Part shown: in pieces, positions 30,861 to 39,212 of the stretch | How positions within the stretch are numbered: position 1 is the stretch's first letter | How the letters are laid out: each line of letters opens with the position of its first letter | Assembly: GCA_004124295.1 (NCBI GenBank) | Contig: SCKI01000001.1 | Span: forward strand, 496,001 to 560,000 | DNA from: Fidelibacterota bacterium | GTDB lineage: Bacteria > Fidelibacterota > Marinisomatia > SCGC-AAA003-L08 > TS1B11 | DNA: 64,000 nt | Reading direction: 5' to 3' | Notes under the pieces: generated by a model | Told to the model about the DNA's origin: nothing | Databases searched by the model: none | The model's input: the letters and a program-made list of their open reading frames with translations, nothing else | Made by a program: the position numbers and the translations under genes

Positions 30861-32003
30861 ATGGCTGACCCGATCCCTTTCACGCTGCTGCACAAGTCCA
30901 GCGATTCCCGGGCCCGCCGGGGCCGCATTGATCTATCCCGGGGGACCATCCAGACCCCCTTCTTCATGCCCGTGGGGACCCACGCCGCCGTCAAGACCCA
31001 AACCGCTGCCGATCTGCGGCGGGCCGGCGCCCAGGTGGTGCTCAGCAACGCCTACCATCTCTATCTGCGGCCCGGACTCGACCTGTTGGGCCGCACGGAC
31101 GGCCTGCACTCTTTCATGGGCTGGGACGGCCCCATCCTCACCGATTCAGGCGGCTACCAGATATTCAGCCTGGCCAAACTGCGCAAAATGGATGCCGATG
31201 GCGTCACCTTCCAGAGTCATCTTGATGGCTCGCAGCACCGCTTCACGCCGGAGTCCGTGGTGCAGATCCAGCGTGTCATCGGCGCCGAAATGATGATGCC
31301 CCTGGACGACTGCCCGCCAGGGGACGCAGCGCCGGAAACCTGGCGCGAGGCAGTTGAGCGGACCACCCGCTGGGCCCGCCGCAGCAGGGACCATTTCGCC
31401 GCCACCGACTCTCACTATGGCCATCCCCAGTACCTGTTCTGCATTGTCCAGGGGGGCACCGATCCTGATTTGCGCCGCCGCAGCGCCGGGGAACTGCTGG
31501 AGCTCGATCCGGCCGCCTGTGCCATTGGCGGCTTGGCCGTGGGGGAGCCCAAGGCGGCTCTGTTCGATGTGACGGCCCTGGTGGCAGAGCTGCTCCCGGA
31601 GGACCGGCCGCGGTACCTTATGGGCGTGGGCACGCCGGCCGATATTGTCCGGGCCGTCAGCCTGGGCATCGATATGTTTGATTGCGTGCTGCCCACCCGC
31701 AACGCCCGGAACGGCCAGCTTTTCACGCCCCTGGGCCCCCTCAATATCCGTAACGCCCGCTACCGGCATGACCTGGAACCGGTGCAGGATGGTTGCGGCT
31801 GCGACTGCTGCACGACGATCAGCCGGGCCTATCTGCGGCACCTGTTTACGACCGGAGAAGTGCTGGGGCTGCGTTTGGCGACGGCCCATAATATCTGGTA
31901 TTACATGCAGCTGCTGGCTGCTCTGCGCCGGGCCATCGAACAGGACCGCTACAGTGCCTGGGCCGCAGACTTTCTGGCCACCTACGGCGAGCCGGCCACA
32001 TGA
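30861..32003 (+). CDS. tgt: Queuine tRNA-ribosyltransferase
   Basis: 380 residues. IQTPFFMPVGTHAAVKT, LSNAYHLYLRPG, TDSGGYQIFSL (catalytic Asp), GLAVGE, RYLMGVGTPADI, and the zinc site (CGCDCC...H) are canonical. Exchanges guanine 34 for the queuosine precursor in the tRNAs for Asp, Asn, His and Tyr. Transcribed toward the PhzF gene on the other strand. Confidence 0.97.
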   Translation: MADPIPFTLLHKSSDSRARRGRIDLSRGTIQTPFFMPVGTHAAVKTQTAADLRRAGAQVVLSNAYHLYLRPGLDLLGRTDGLHSFMGWDGPILTDSGGYQIFSLAKLRKMDADGVTFQSHLDGSQHRFTPESVVQIQRVIGAEMMMPLDDCPPGDAAPETWREAVERTTRWARRSRDHFAATDSHYGHPQYLFCIVQGGTDPDLRRRSAGELLELDPAACAIGGLAVGEPKAALFDVTALVAELLPEDRPRYLMGVGTPADIVRAVSLGIDMFDCVLPTRNARNGQLFTPLGPLNIRNARYRHDLEPVQDGCGCDCCTTISRAYLRHLFTTGEVLGLRLATAHNIWYYMQLLAALRRAIEQDRYSAWAADFLATYGEPAT

Positions 32004-32054
32004 CCCGGGCAGGGGCCAGGGCCGTCGCTCTGCGGGCGGGAGACTGAGCGGTGG

Positions 32055-32873
32055 TCAGGCGGCAGCGCTGCCGGCCAGTTCGATGCGGGCCACGGTAACG
32101 GCCTGCCCCCCCAGCCGGACGCGGTCGCCACGGATGGCTACCCGCACCACGCCGCCCCGCTGTGACGCCTGGTAGCCGGTGAGTTCGACTGTGCCCAGCT
32201 TCTCGCCCCAGTAGGGGGCCAGGGTGCAGTGGGCCGATCCGGTTACCGGGTCCTCCGGAATGCCGTAAGCCGGGGCAAAATAGCGCGAGAGGAAATCGTA
32301 GGCCGGATCGTTTGACCGGGCGGTGGCAATGACCCCCCGGCTGCCCAGACCTGCCAGCAGCCCCATATCCGGGGCCAGGGCAGCCAGCGCCTCCGCCGAG
32401 GCCAGCTCCACCAGAAAGTCCCTATCGAGGCTCCGGCTCTCGCCGCAATAGAGAAAATCCGCCGACATGGCCTGCACCAGGCCGGCGGGCGCCGCCACGG
32501 GCAGCGGCGGTGTGGCGGGAAAGTCCATCCAGATCCAGCCGTCGTCCCCGAAGGCGGACAGTTCGCCGCTACGGGTCTGGAAGCGGACCGTTTCTGCCGC
32601 CGTCAGGACGCCTGTCTCGAACAGGATATGGGCGCTGGCCAGGGTGGCGTGGCCGCAGAGGTTGACTTCGGTTGCCGGGGTGAACCAGCGCAGGTGGTAG
32701 CCGTCGTCCGTGGGGTAGAGGAAGGCGGTTTCCGAGAGGTTCATCTCCCGGGCCAGCAGCTGCATCCAGGTTTCGCCGGCCGGTTCTTCCAGCAGGCAGA
32801 CTGCCGCCGGGTTGCCCACAAAGGGCCGGTCGGCGAAGGCGTCCACCAGGTACAGGGTTCGGGATTGATTCAT
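32055..32873 (-). CDS. PhzF family isomerase/epimerase-like protein
   Basis: 272 residues. The N-terminus LYLVDAFADRPFVGNPAAVCLL, the catalytic-Glu region NLSETAFL, and FTPATEVNLCGHATLASAHIL are PhzF signatures, with the second half carrying GIPEDPVTGSAHC. The fold is diaminopimelate-epimerase-like; most members outside phenazine operons have unknown substrates. The start is fixed by an ATGA overlap with the upstream gene. Confidence 0.92.
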   Translation of the reverse strand: MNQSRTLYLVDAFADRPFVGNPAAVCLLEEPAGETWMQLLAREMNLSETAFLYPTDDGYHLRWFTPATEVNLCGHATLASAHILFETGVLTAAETVRFQTRSGELSAFGDDGWIWMDFPATPPLPVAAPAGLVQAMSADFLYCGESRSLDRDFLVELASAEALAALAPDMGLLAGLGSRGVIATARSNDPAYDFLSRYFAPAYGIPEDPVTGSAHCTLAPYWGEKLGTVELTGYQASQRGGVVRVAIRGDRVRLGGQAVTVARIELAGSAAA

Positions 32874-33448
32874 GGTAGCTGGATGGTCAGGGTCTGGCCA
32901 TCCATTTTCCACTGGGCGCCGACTGCCCGGATAATGATGCCCTCTAAAGTAACCCGGAGTGTATCGTTCTCCATATCCGGTTCCGGCCGGGCATCTATCC
33001 CTGTCACAAGCACCTCCTGCATGCCGTTGAACATGGGATGCTCGCCAACTGGAATGGTAAGGCTGCTCCGGTCGAGGATCTCAACTGAGGCGTCGCCGGT
33101 ACTCAGCTTCAGCCACCGATTGTGCAGCAAGCGCCCCCGGGTCAGGGCCGTAATATTCGAAGGATCAAAGCCTCCGGGCCAAAACCAGTTTGGTTGCTTA
33201 GCGGTAATAACAATGCGCCAGCCGGCGCGGTCCTGGAACTCCCGCAGCACATTGACTCTCTGCCGCTTGAACTCGCGGACATCTGATTCAGCCGTGGCGC
33301 GGATGTCGCGCTCCAGATCATCCTCGAATTCGCACGCTCTGGGCAGATCTCCCAGTGACAAAGTGAGCAGACTGTCCAGAGTCAGACCGGTGTCGGCAGA
33401 GATTTGCTCCCGCCACCCGGGCCGGAGGCGGTCGAGAAGGGTACTCAT
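32870..33448 (-). CDS. C-terminal part of a frameshifted lipoprotein (continuation of the upstream metalloprotease)
   Basis: 192 residues from an internal ATG (MSTLLDRLRPGWREQI...). The frame is open upstream to about 33500, and there the reading IRNRGYATGNIMSTLLDRL continues naturally from the upstream frame if one base is removed from the homopolymer runs at 33484-33498. I infer it is the second half of the HEXXH lipoprotein rather than an independent gene. The last 90 residues (beta-strand-rich, ...GEHPMFNGMQEVLV...) show no motif I recognise. Confidence 0.6.
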   Translation of the reverse strand: MSTLLDRLRPGWREQISADTGLTLDSLLTLSLGDLPRACEFEDDLERDIRATAESDVREFKRQRVNVLREFQDRAGWRIVITAKQPNWFWPGGFDPSNITALTRGRLLHNRWLKLSTGDASVEILDRSSLTIPVGEHPMFNGMQEVLVTGIDARPEPDMENDTLRVTLEGIIIRAVGAQWKMDGQTLTIQLP

Positions 33449-34214
33449 GATGTTGCCGGTCGCATAGCCCCGGTTGCGGATTTCCCCCGGGGGAAAAACC
33501 CTCTTTAGGGATGCTCTCGTCAGGCGCAGGGCTGACCCGGTCCTGAATATATTGTGCCACACCCTCCTTGAGCTCGATCATGCGCTCATATTGCCGTTGC
33601 CCTTCCGACAAGGCCCTAAAACGTTGGCGCCGCAGTTGAAGCGCAGTGGCTGTCCAGCAGGCCGTTTCGCTATCTGCTGCCGCCGCGAAGGCCCTCCGCA
33701 GGGCTGCGGATTCAAGACGCCGCAAGCCCAACAGCGCCGGGTCATCGCTGGGAAAGGTAAACAGGACCGCTTCGTTTGCGCTCCAGTGGGCCAGATGTTC
33801 TGCTTGATGGATGTGAAACAGTTCGTGGCCGATGAGGGCTGCTGCCGCCTCCGGGCCGGGATAAGCATCCGGGTCCAGCATGACAATGGCTGTTACCGTG
33901 CCTCCCAGTTCGGTGACAGTATTTGCCCTGACGCTGCCGTGCAGTCCAGCGTACACCCAAATTCCGCCAGGCCGGTCTATTTTCCCAGTCGGCTCGAACT
34001 CTGCGGGCGGGCTCGGGTGCCTGAAAAGGTAGGTGTGGCTACCGTTATAGATGGCCACCGGATATAGCTCTGGATCGAAATCGGGCCACAGATCGATAAG
34101 GGACAGCTGTTCGACCTCAGTCAAGATTTCCTCAACGTCCACAGCCGGTGGCACGCAGGCTGCAGCCAGCAGCAACAGGGCCAACAGGGAGGGCAACTGC
34201 CGCTGCCGGTTCAT
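33318..34214 (-). CDS. Lipoprotein with HEXXH metalloprotease-like motif (N-terminal part, frameshifted)
   Basis: Reads 298 codons from the ATG at 34214, eight bases after the DoxX-thioredoxin gene. Lipobox LAAAC with Cys at about 20; the zinc motif HELFH lies at 130-134 within LIGHELFHIHQAEH. Coding character holds to about codon 240 (GVAQYIQDRV), then the frame runs into low-complexity Pro/Arg sequence as the true frame moves to that of 32870-33448. The shift coincides with TTTCCCCCGGGGGAAAAA at 33481-33498. Either a sequencing indel or a genuine lesion. Confidence 0.6.
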   Translation of the reverse strand: MNRQRQLPSLLALLLLAAACVPPAVDVEEILTEVEQLSLIDLWPDFDPELYPVAIYNGSHTYLFRHPSPPAEFEPTGKIDRPGGIWVYAGLHGSVRANTVTELGGTVTAIVMLDPDAYPGPEAAAALIGHELFHIHQAEHLAHWSANEAVLFTFPSDDPALLGLRRLESAALRRAFAAAADSETACWTATALQLRRQRFRALSEGQRQYERMIELKEGVAQYIQDRVSPAPDESIPKEGFSPGGNPQPGLCDRQHHEYPSRPPPARVAGANLCRHRSDSGQSAHFVTGRSAQSVRIRG

Positions 34215-34222
34215 TTTCAGCG

Positions 34223-35170
34223 CTACCCCTCCCACTCGGCCAGCCGCACCTCCCGGAATGTCTTCAGGGATGGAATGTCGCCCTCATCCTTGCCCAGGAT
34301 CAGCCCGTCCTGCAGCAGGTAGAGGGCTGGCCAGTAGTTGAAGGCGCTGTTGAAGGCGGCGGGATCATACCGGTAGATGGGAAAATCGGCGTTGAAAACC
34401 CGGCGGAACCAGCCGATTTCCGCAGCATCGTTGGGCACCACACCGATGAGGGGCGGATCGCCGGCCCCGGCCAGCTGCTGCACATTGGCGACGGCATTCC
34501 AGCAGTGCTCGCAGTGTACCGAGAACACAAACACCAGCTGCTGCCCTGCAAAGGCCGGCAGTTCATCGATAAAATCTTCATCGGGGAAAAAATCCCCTAC
34601 CCGGGCCAGGGAATTATCCCGCCGGGGGGCCTCCATGGTGTAGCCGGTCCCCAGGCCGGTCGTCAGCAGGACGGCCCCCAGCAGCCCCAGGTGCCAGCGG
34701 CGCAAGTCGGCCGGCTCATCCCGGTAGAACCGCCAGACCATGACTGCCAGCGCCATCAACAGCAGGTTCCGCAGCAGGGCCAGTTCGGGGCTGGTTTCCA
34801 GGTAGCTGCCGAAGCAGCCGCAATTTTCCAGCTCGCCACCGATGATGCCGGCCACCAGCATGGCCGAAAAAGCCAGCAGCATGGCCAGCATGCCCAGCGC
34901 CGCCGGTCTGAGGGCGATGCCCAGCATGAGCATCAGGCCCAGGGCCACTTCCAGAGGTGGGGTGAGAGCCCCCAGGGGAATCATCCAGTCCGGCAGTTGA
35001 TACAACGGGAGGGTCGTCATGAAACTCTGCGCATCCAGCACCTTGGCCATGCCGGAGAGGACAAACATGAGCCCCAGGGCCAGCCTTCCCAGCAGGGCCG
35101 GCCAGCGCAACCAGTCGGGCGCCGGGGGCAGTGCTGCCAGCCGGTCCCGCAGATTCGATACGATAGACAT
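34223..35170 (-). CDS. DoxX/MauE-like membrane domain fused to thioredoxin-like domain
   Basis: 315 residues. The first about 150 residues are a four-helix DoxX/MauE domain (RLALGLMFVLSGMAKVLD, LTPPLEVALGLMLMLG, GGELENCGCFGS). A further helix leads to a thioredoxin-like domain with the redox motif CEHC at about 218-221 (VFVFSVHCEHCWN) and a downstream YWPALYLL cis-Pro-like region. MauE-type proteins deliver disulfide chemistry to exported proteins, so a role in oxidising or reducing the neighbouring secreted lipoprotein is plausible. Confidence 0.8.
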   Translation of the reverse strand: MSIVSNLRDRLAALPPAPDWLRWPALLGRLALGLMFVLSGMAKVLDAQSFMTTLPLYQLPDWMIPLGALTPPLEVALGLMLMLGIALRPAALGMLAMLLAFSAMLVAGIIGGELENCGCFGSYLETSPELALLRNLLLMALAVMVWRFYRDEPADLRRWHLGLLGAVLLTTGLGTGYTMEAPRRDNSLARVGDFFPDEDFIDELPAFAGQQLVFVFSVHCEHCWNAVANVQQLAGAGDPPLIGVVPNDAAEIGWFRRVFNADFPIYRYDPAAFNSAFNYWPALYLLQDGLILGKDEGDIPSLKTFREVRLAEWEG

Positions 35171-35189
35171 GTTGAGGTCCTCCCCGGTT

Positions 35190-35999
35190 TCAGTTTACCG
35201 GCGCGGTTAAAATCCCGTAGTGCTCAGGCCGGCGGTTTTCGAACAGGTGGTCCGTGCCGGTAATGGATTTATCATCGGCCTGCGCCGGATCTATGCTGAC
35301 CTCCAGCAGGGCCGGCTCCCGGGGCTCCGCCTGGGCCAGCAGATGCCCCTGCGGATCGATAATCTGGCTGCGGCCTGTGAAGGTGAGGCTCTCCCCGCCG
35401 GGTTGGGCCTCCGTGCCGATGCGGTTGGCGGTGGCGATAAAGACCCGGTTCTCCAGGCTTCGCGTCACCATGGCCGCCTGGCAGTGGGGCTGCACCAGGT
35501 TGGCCGGATGGAGCAGCAGCTGGGCGCCCTGCAAGGCCAGCATGCGGGCCACTTCGGGGTAGCGCCAGTCGAAGCAGATCAGCATCCCGACCCGGGCGGC
35601 CCCCAGATCGTAAACTGCCGGCGGAGCGTCGCCGGGGGTGAACCAGCGGCTCTCCTGATAGAACAGGTGCAGCTTCCGGTAGGTGCCGATCCAGCCATCG
35701 GGACCGGCCAGCACGGCGCTGTTGTACAGCCGGCCTCCTGCCCGCTCCACCAGCCCCCCGCAGACATGGCCGCCGCCGGCCCGGGCCATTTCGATCAGGG
35801 CCGCCGTGGTGGGACCGCCGGGCACCGGTTCGGCCAGTGCCTCAACCTGGGCTGTACTGTGGAAAAAATAGCCGCTGGCAAACAACTCGGGAAGCACCAG
35901 CAGATCGAATGTGGCGCCGTCGAGTGTCTCCCGGACAGCGGCCAAATTTGCATCCGTCTCACCCAGGGCGGGACTGTGTTGGAGCACGGACAGGCGCAT
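35190..35999 (-). CDS. Carbon-nitrogen hydrolase (nitrilase superfamily)
   Basis: 269 residues. The catalytic triad is visible: Glu38 in LPELF, Lys109 in YRKLHLF and Cys142 in ICFDWRYPE. This branch includes omega-amidases and N-carbamoyl amidases; the substrate is not evident. Head of a minus-strand cluster, 19 bp before the DoxX-thioredoxin gene. Confidence 0.92.
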   Translation of the reverse strand: MRLSVLQHSPALGETDANLAAVRETLDGATFDLLVLPELFASGYFFHSTAQVEALAEPVPGGPTTAALIEMARAGGGHVCGGLVERAGGRLYNSAVLAGPDGWIGTYRKLHLFYQESRWFTPGDAPPAVYDLGAARVGMLICFDWRYPEVARMLALQGAQLLLHPANLVQPHCQAAMVTRSLENRVFIATANRIGTEAQPGGESLTFTGRSQIIDPQGHLLAQAEPREPALLEVSIDPAQADDKSITGTDHLFENRRPEHYGILTAPVN

Positions 36000-36052
36000 G
36001 GGGATAGTTTAGGGTCGCCCGGAGCCGGGGTCCAGATGCATCCTGCCCCGAT

Positions 36053-36108
36053 TAGCCGTCAGCGATCAGCAATCAGCAGTGAGCAGTGAGCGGTGAGCGC
36101 TCAGCAGG
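36053..36108 (+). repeat. Degenerate heptanucleotide repeats, left of the AT-rich island
   Basis: Eight consecutive 7-mers of form [CTG]AGCNNK: TAGCCGT, CAGCGAT, CAGCAAT, CAGCAGT, GAGCAGT, GAGCGGT, GAGCGCT, CAGCAGG. A shorter related run lies at 37416-37443 on the other side of the orphan gene. Confidence 0.75.
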
Positions 36109-36297
36109 GCAGGCAGGTTGATGGACATGAATACAGTGCGTATCGGACAAGCGCTACAAACCGGGTGTGCCCAAGGCATGAGGTTTCCCGGTCACGACCG
36201 AAGCGGTAGGATTCAGGCCGAGACTGTTGAAAACCATCTAATTTCAGGACCAAATCTGTCTTGATATCCAAGGGTTTCAATTCAGCGATTTAACTTC
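36109..36297. other. Non-coding stretch beside the orphan membrane gene
   Basis: 189 bp between the heptamer repeats and the stop of the orphan gene. Base composition drops toward AT from about 36200 on. I see no gene, tRNA, strong hairpin or promoter in it. Confidence 0.4.
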
Positions 36298-37278
36298 TCA
36301 GTCTGCCTCTTCTGATACCTTCTTCTTAAATCTCTCCAACGCAGCTTTAGATCGTAGGAGAACAACTTCATACGCCTGCTCTGAGAGCAAACCAGAGGCC
36401 AGAGCTAGCAAATAGAGAGGTTCGGGCCGAATCTCCAACATATCTGCAGTTGAAATGATGGAGTGAGCCAAAATATCAAGGACAAACATAGCTATCGCTA
36501 AGAAAATTCCTAGGATTGGCCGGAAAAAATAGGCCGCTATACTCGTCTCTACCTCTTTTGCAATATAGTCCCTCGTCAAGAAAATCAAGCTGCCAAATGC
36601 CCCAAGAACTATTAAGAGCATAAAGGTATCGAATAGTTCACGCCGGACTTTTTCTGCATTAATCAGGGCTCGCTCTTCTGCCACCCAAGTAATCGCCTCT
36701 TGGGGTAATGGTCCAGTAATTGCGGCATCTTCATCTATTTTCCTGAATGCTATTGGGACATTCAAGGTGATTGAAGCAGCTTTCGGATCTAATGACCTAT
36801 CCCCAACAATAGCGCCTAGATTTTTCTCAATCTTACCAAAAAGATCGGTGTATTGCTCAGCATACCACCCGGGTGTCCCAATCAGGTCATCCTGGACCGT
36901 CAGCGAACGATCACTCCATTTGGGATCAGAGATCAATACATCCAGCACAGCATCAATCGGTGCTGGATGATCCTCGTACCTCAAGTAGCGAGCGAGATGC
37001 TGTCTTGGCGTGAGACCGCCTTCATCGTCATATGGATATATTTGGCGGAAGGATATAGGCAGACCGCCGAAGTACTGTGTTGAAAAAAAGTCTGATGCTG
37101 AGTTCGAGGCTGAAATCAATGCAAAAAATCCCAGAAAGTATATCCATGTCGCCAGGAGTACTCCCTTGACCAAGCGACGAATGACCACCCGCATATATCT
37201 TGCAGAACCCAGAAAGAATTCTTTCAGATCATTGGCCATCGCTCTCCCATTCAATTTTGATCCTGATTTGGTACTCAC
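36298..37278 (-). CDS. Orphan membrane protein, AT-rich, probably acquired
   Basis: 326 residues, GTG start with GGGGGA six bases upstream. One helix near residues 38-58, a soluble extracytoplasmic middle (60-210), then three or four helices (218-238, 255-275, and 285-300) and a Lys-rich tail. I recognise no family. Codon use favours A/T at third positions, unlike all neighbours, and the gene has its own promoter-like element and repeat-rich flanks. Signs point to horizontal transfer. Confidence 0.75.
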   Translation of the reverse strand: MSTKSGSKLNGRAMANDLKEFFLGSARYMRVVIRRLVKGVLLATWIYFLGFFALISASNSASDFFSTQYFGGLPISFRQIYPYDDEGGLTPRQHLARYLRYEDHPAPIDAVLDVLISDPKWSDRSLTVQDDLIGTPGWYAEQYTDLFGKIEKNLGAIVGDRSLDPKAASITLNVPIAFRKIDEDAAITGPLPQEAITWVAEERALINAEKVRRELFDTFMLLIVLGAFGSLIFLTRDYIAKEVETSIAAYFFRPILGIFLAIAMFVLDILAHSIISTADMLEIRPEPLYLLALASGLLSEQAYEVVLLRSKAALERFKKKVSEEAD

Positions 37279-37299
37279 AATGTTCCCCCAGAACGGCTG

Positions 37300-37328
37300 A
37301 TGGTACGATAATAGGTGTTATTTTGCAA
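37300..37328 (-). promoter_or_regulatory. Possible promoter of the orphan gene
   Basis: On the minus strand, TTGCAA (37328-37323), a 17-bp spacer and TACCAT (37305-37300) precede the GTG start by 22 bp. Confidence 0.35.
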
Positions 37329-37415
37329 GAGAATATAACCAAACCATTGATTATTACTGTCGTTGCTGGCGAATTGGGACGGCTCGCCTGGCGGCACCCC
37401 TCATCCTGCCGCCCT

Positions 37416-37443
37416 CAGCGGTCAGTTATCAGTCCTCAGTTGA
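37416..37443 (+). repeat. Degenerate heptanucleotide repeats, right of the AT-rich island
   Basis: Four 7-mers CAGCGGT, CAGTTAT, CAGTCCT, CAGTTGA. The pattern CAGNNNT is shared with the run at 36053-36108, so the two arrays bracket the orphan gene. Confidence 0.55.
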
Positions 37444-37601
37444 GCGCCACCTGCTGGCCACTTGCCACTGCCACTGGGTAACCGGCACCCGGGCGAATTT
37501 TAATTGTGCGCCCAACACGGGCAAAAGTAACTTTAACCGAAGGGACCCCATGCCTGTCTCCGGATCTTGTGCCACGGCTACCTGAAGGAGGACCGATTTT
37601 C

Positions 37602-37880
37602 ATGACCTATATCATCACTGAGCCTTGTGTGGATACCTGCGACACCGCTTGTGTGGAAGTGTGTCCGGTAGACTGCATCCATCCCGATGAAGGTTGGGAA
37701 ACGGGCGACGATCCCACCGGACACATGCTGTATATTGATCCCGAAGAATGCATTGACTGCGGCGCGTGCGAGCCTGAATGCCCTGTGGAAGCTATATTCG
37801 AGGAAGACGCCGTTCCCGAAGAGTGGAACAAATTTATCAAAATGAATTATGACCGGTTCGACCAGCCTTATCCAGGCTAG
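37602..37880 (+). CDS. 7Fe/8Fe ferredoxin (FdxA type)
   Basis: 92 residues. [20 protein letters not shown] gives the first cluster and [12 protein letters not shown] the second, classical CxxCxxCxxxCP. The first site has the spacing of 3Fe-4S/4Fe-4S bacterial ferredoxins of the Thermus/Mycobacterium type, with an extra Cys (CVDTC) that could complete a 4Fe cluster. An electron carrier in the cytoplasm. GGAGG lies 10 bases before the ATG. Followed by the Mrp iron-sulfur scaffold gene. Confidence 0.93.
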   Translation: MTYIITEPCVDTCDTACVEVCPVDCIHPDEGWETGDDPTGHMLYIDPEECIDCGACEPECPVEAIFEEDAVPEEWNKFIKMNYDRFDQPYPG

Positions 37881-37904
37881 TCTGTGGAAAATATGAACCC
37901 TGCG

Positions 37905-37933
37905 GGCGGCTGTCCTGATTCCGGTCAGCCGCC
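37905..37933 (+). terminator. Hairpin between ferredoxin and mrp
   Basis: GGCGGCTG (37905-37912) pairs perfectly with CAGCCGCC (37926-37933), loop 13 nt, followed by TTATACTAT. The U tract is weak, so termination may be partial. Confidence 0.45.
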
Positions 37934-37973
37934 TTATACTATCCGCCAATTTTAACCCCAGGAATGAGTTATT

Positions 37974-39134
37974 ATGGATCGTGAAGCTGTACTTGCCATT
38001 CTCAAAACCGTCAACTATCCCGGCTTCAGCCGCGACATCGTCTCCTTCGGCATGGTTTCGGACATCAAGCTGTCGGGGGATGAGGTCTGCGTCGTGCTGG
38101 CCATCGCCACCCAGAACGAAAGCCAGAAGGATGCCCTGCAAAACGCCGTGATTGAGGCCCTCACCGGCCAGGGGGGACTGACCAAAGTGGAGGTGGAGAT
38201 CACCGCTCCTGAGCCCAAAGGCAACGGGCAGCCCCAGGTGGCCACTCCCGGCGCCCCGGCCTCGCAGGGATCGACCATCCCCGGTGTCAAGCATACGCTG
38301 GCGGTGGCCAGCGGCAAGGGCGGCGTGGGCAAATCGACGGTGGCGGTCAATATGGCGGCTGCGATGGCCAAGACCGGCGCTGCAGTGGGCATCCTCGATC
38401 TGGACATCTATGGACCGAGCCTGCCGATGATTATGGGGATTCAGGGCCAGCCTCACCTGGACCAGAATCAGAAAATTATACCCCTGGAGCGCCACGGCAT
38501 GCGGCTCATGTCCTTCGGCTTCATCAGCGGCAACAAGGCTCCCACCATCTGGCGCGGTCCCATGGTGGCCAAGATGACCCAGCAGTTCTTCGAAGATGTG
38601 GTCTGGGGCGAGCTCGACTACCTGATCCTCGATCTGCCGCCCGGCACCGGCGATATCCAGTTGACCCTGGTGCAGCGGGTGGCCCTCACCGGAGCAATCA
38701 TTGTCACCACCCCGCAACAACTGGCCCTGCTGGATGTGCGTAAAGGGGCCGACATGTTCGCCAAGGTGAATACCCCTGTATTGGGGGTGGTGGAAAACAT
38801 GGCCGGGCTGGTGCTGGAAGGGACGGTCCGGGACGCCTCGGGCAATCCGCTGCCTGACGCCCGCATCGAAATCGATGGCCTGGAGACTGATTCCGGCGGC
38901 CAGGCCGACGGTGCAGGCCACTTCAGCGTGAGCGTGCCCGTTTTCCGTAGCGGCGGCGGAAAACAGGAGAGCGAACGGCTGGAGGTGCCTCTGCTGGCCA
39001 GCATTCCGCTGGTGCCCGGCCTGGTGGTGGCCTCGGACAGCGGCGAACCGTACGTGCTGGGCCACCCCGATACCCCGGCCGGCCGGGCCTTTACGGAACT
39101 GGCCGATGCCGTAATCGCCGAGATACCTGCCTGA
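37974..39134 (+). CDS. Mrp/NBP35-family ATPase with inserted beta-sandwich-like segment
   Basis: 386 residues. An N-terminal MIP18-like domain (1-80), then the deviant Walker A SGKGGVGKST (about 112-121), LDLDIYGPS, and YLILDLPPGTGD. Mrp proteins carry and transfer Fe-S clusters. In most, a CxxC follows VENM; here VENMAGL is followed by about 45 residues (277-320) of form GTVRDASGNPLPDARIEI...GHFSVSVPVF, resembling a carboxypeptidase-regulatory-like domain, and no CxxC exists. The rest resumes normally (SGGGKQESERL...PLLASIPLVP). Confidence 0.88.
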   Translation: MDREAVLAILKTVNYPGFSRDIVSFGMVSDIKLSGDEVCVVLAIATQNESQKDALQNAVIEALTGQGGLTKVEVEITAPEPKGNGQPQVATPGAPASQGSTIPGVKHTLAVASGKGGVGKSTVAVNMAAAMAKTGAAVGILDLDIYGPSLPMIMGIQGQPHLDQNQKIIPLERHGMRLMSFGFISGNKAPTIWRGPMVAKMTQQFFEDVVWGELDYLILDLPPGTGDIQLTLVQRVALTGAIIVTTPQQLALLDVRKGADMFAKVNTPVLGVVENMAGLVLEGTVRDASGNPLPDARIEIDGLETDSGGQADGAGHFSVSVPVFRSGGGKQESERLEVPLLASIPLVPGLVVASDSGEPYVLGHPDTPAGRAFTELADAVIAEIPA

Positions 39135-39212
39135 GCAGCCCGTGTACCCGCGAGCCTGCCAGTCGCAGCGCTGACATCCCTATATCACCTCGTATGATCT
39201 ATTTGGCCTGAC

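Larger units (their letters stand above)
37279..37601. other. Intergenic region between orphan gene and ferredoxin
   Basis: 323 bp without a gene. It holds the possible minus-strand promoter (37300-37328), the right-hand heptamer run (37416-37443) and the ferredoxin leader with GGAGG at 37587-37591. A weak TTGTGC/TAACTT pair at 37504-37533 could drive the ferredoxin but is poor. Confidence 0.5.

Noticed and set aside
33449-33562. Upstream extension of the 32870-33448 frame as a separate start (MWHNIF...)
   Set aside because: This stretch overlaps the coding part of the upstream lipoprotein in another frame; only the part after the homopolymer run looks like protein.
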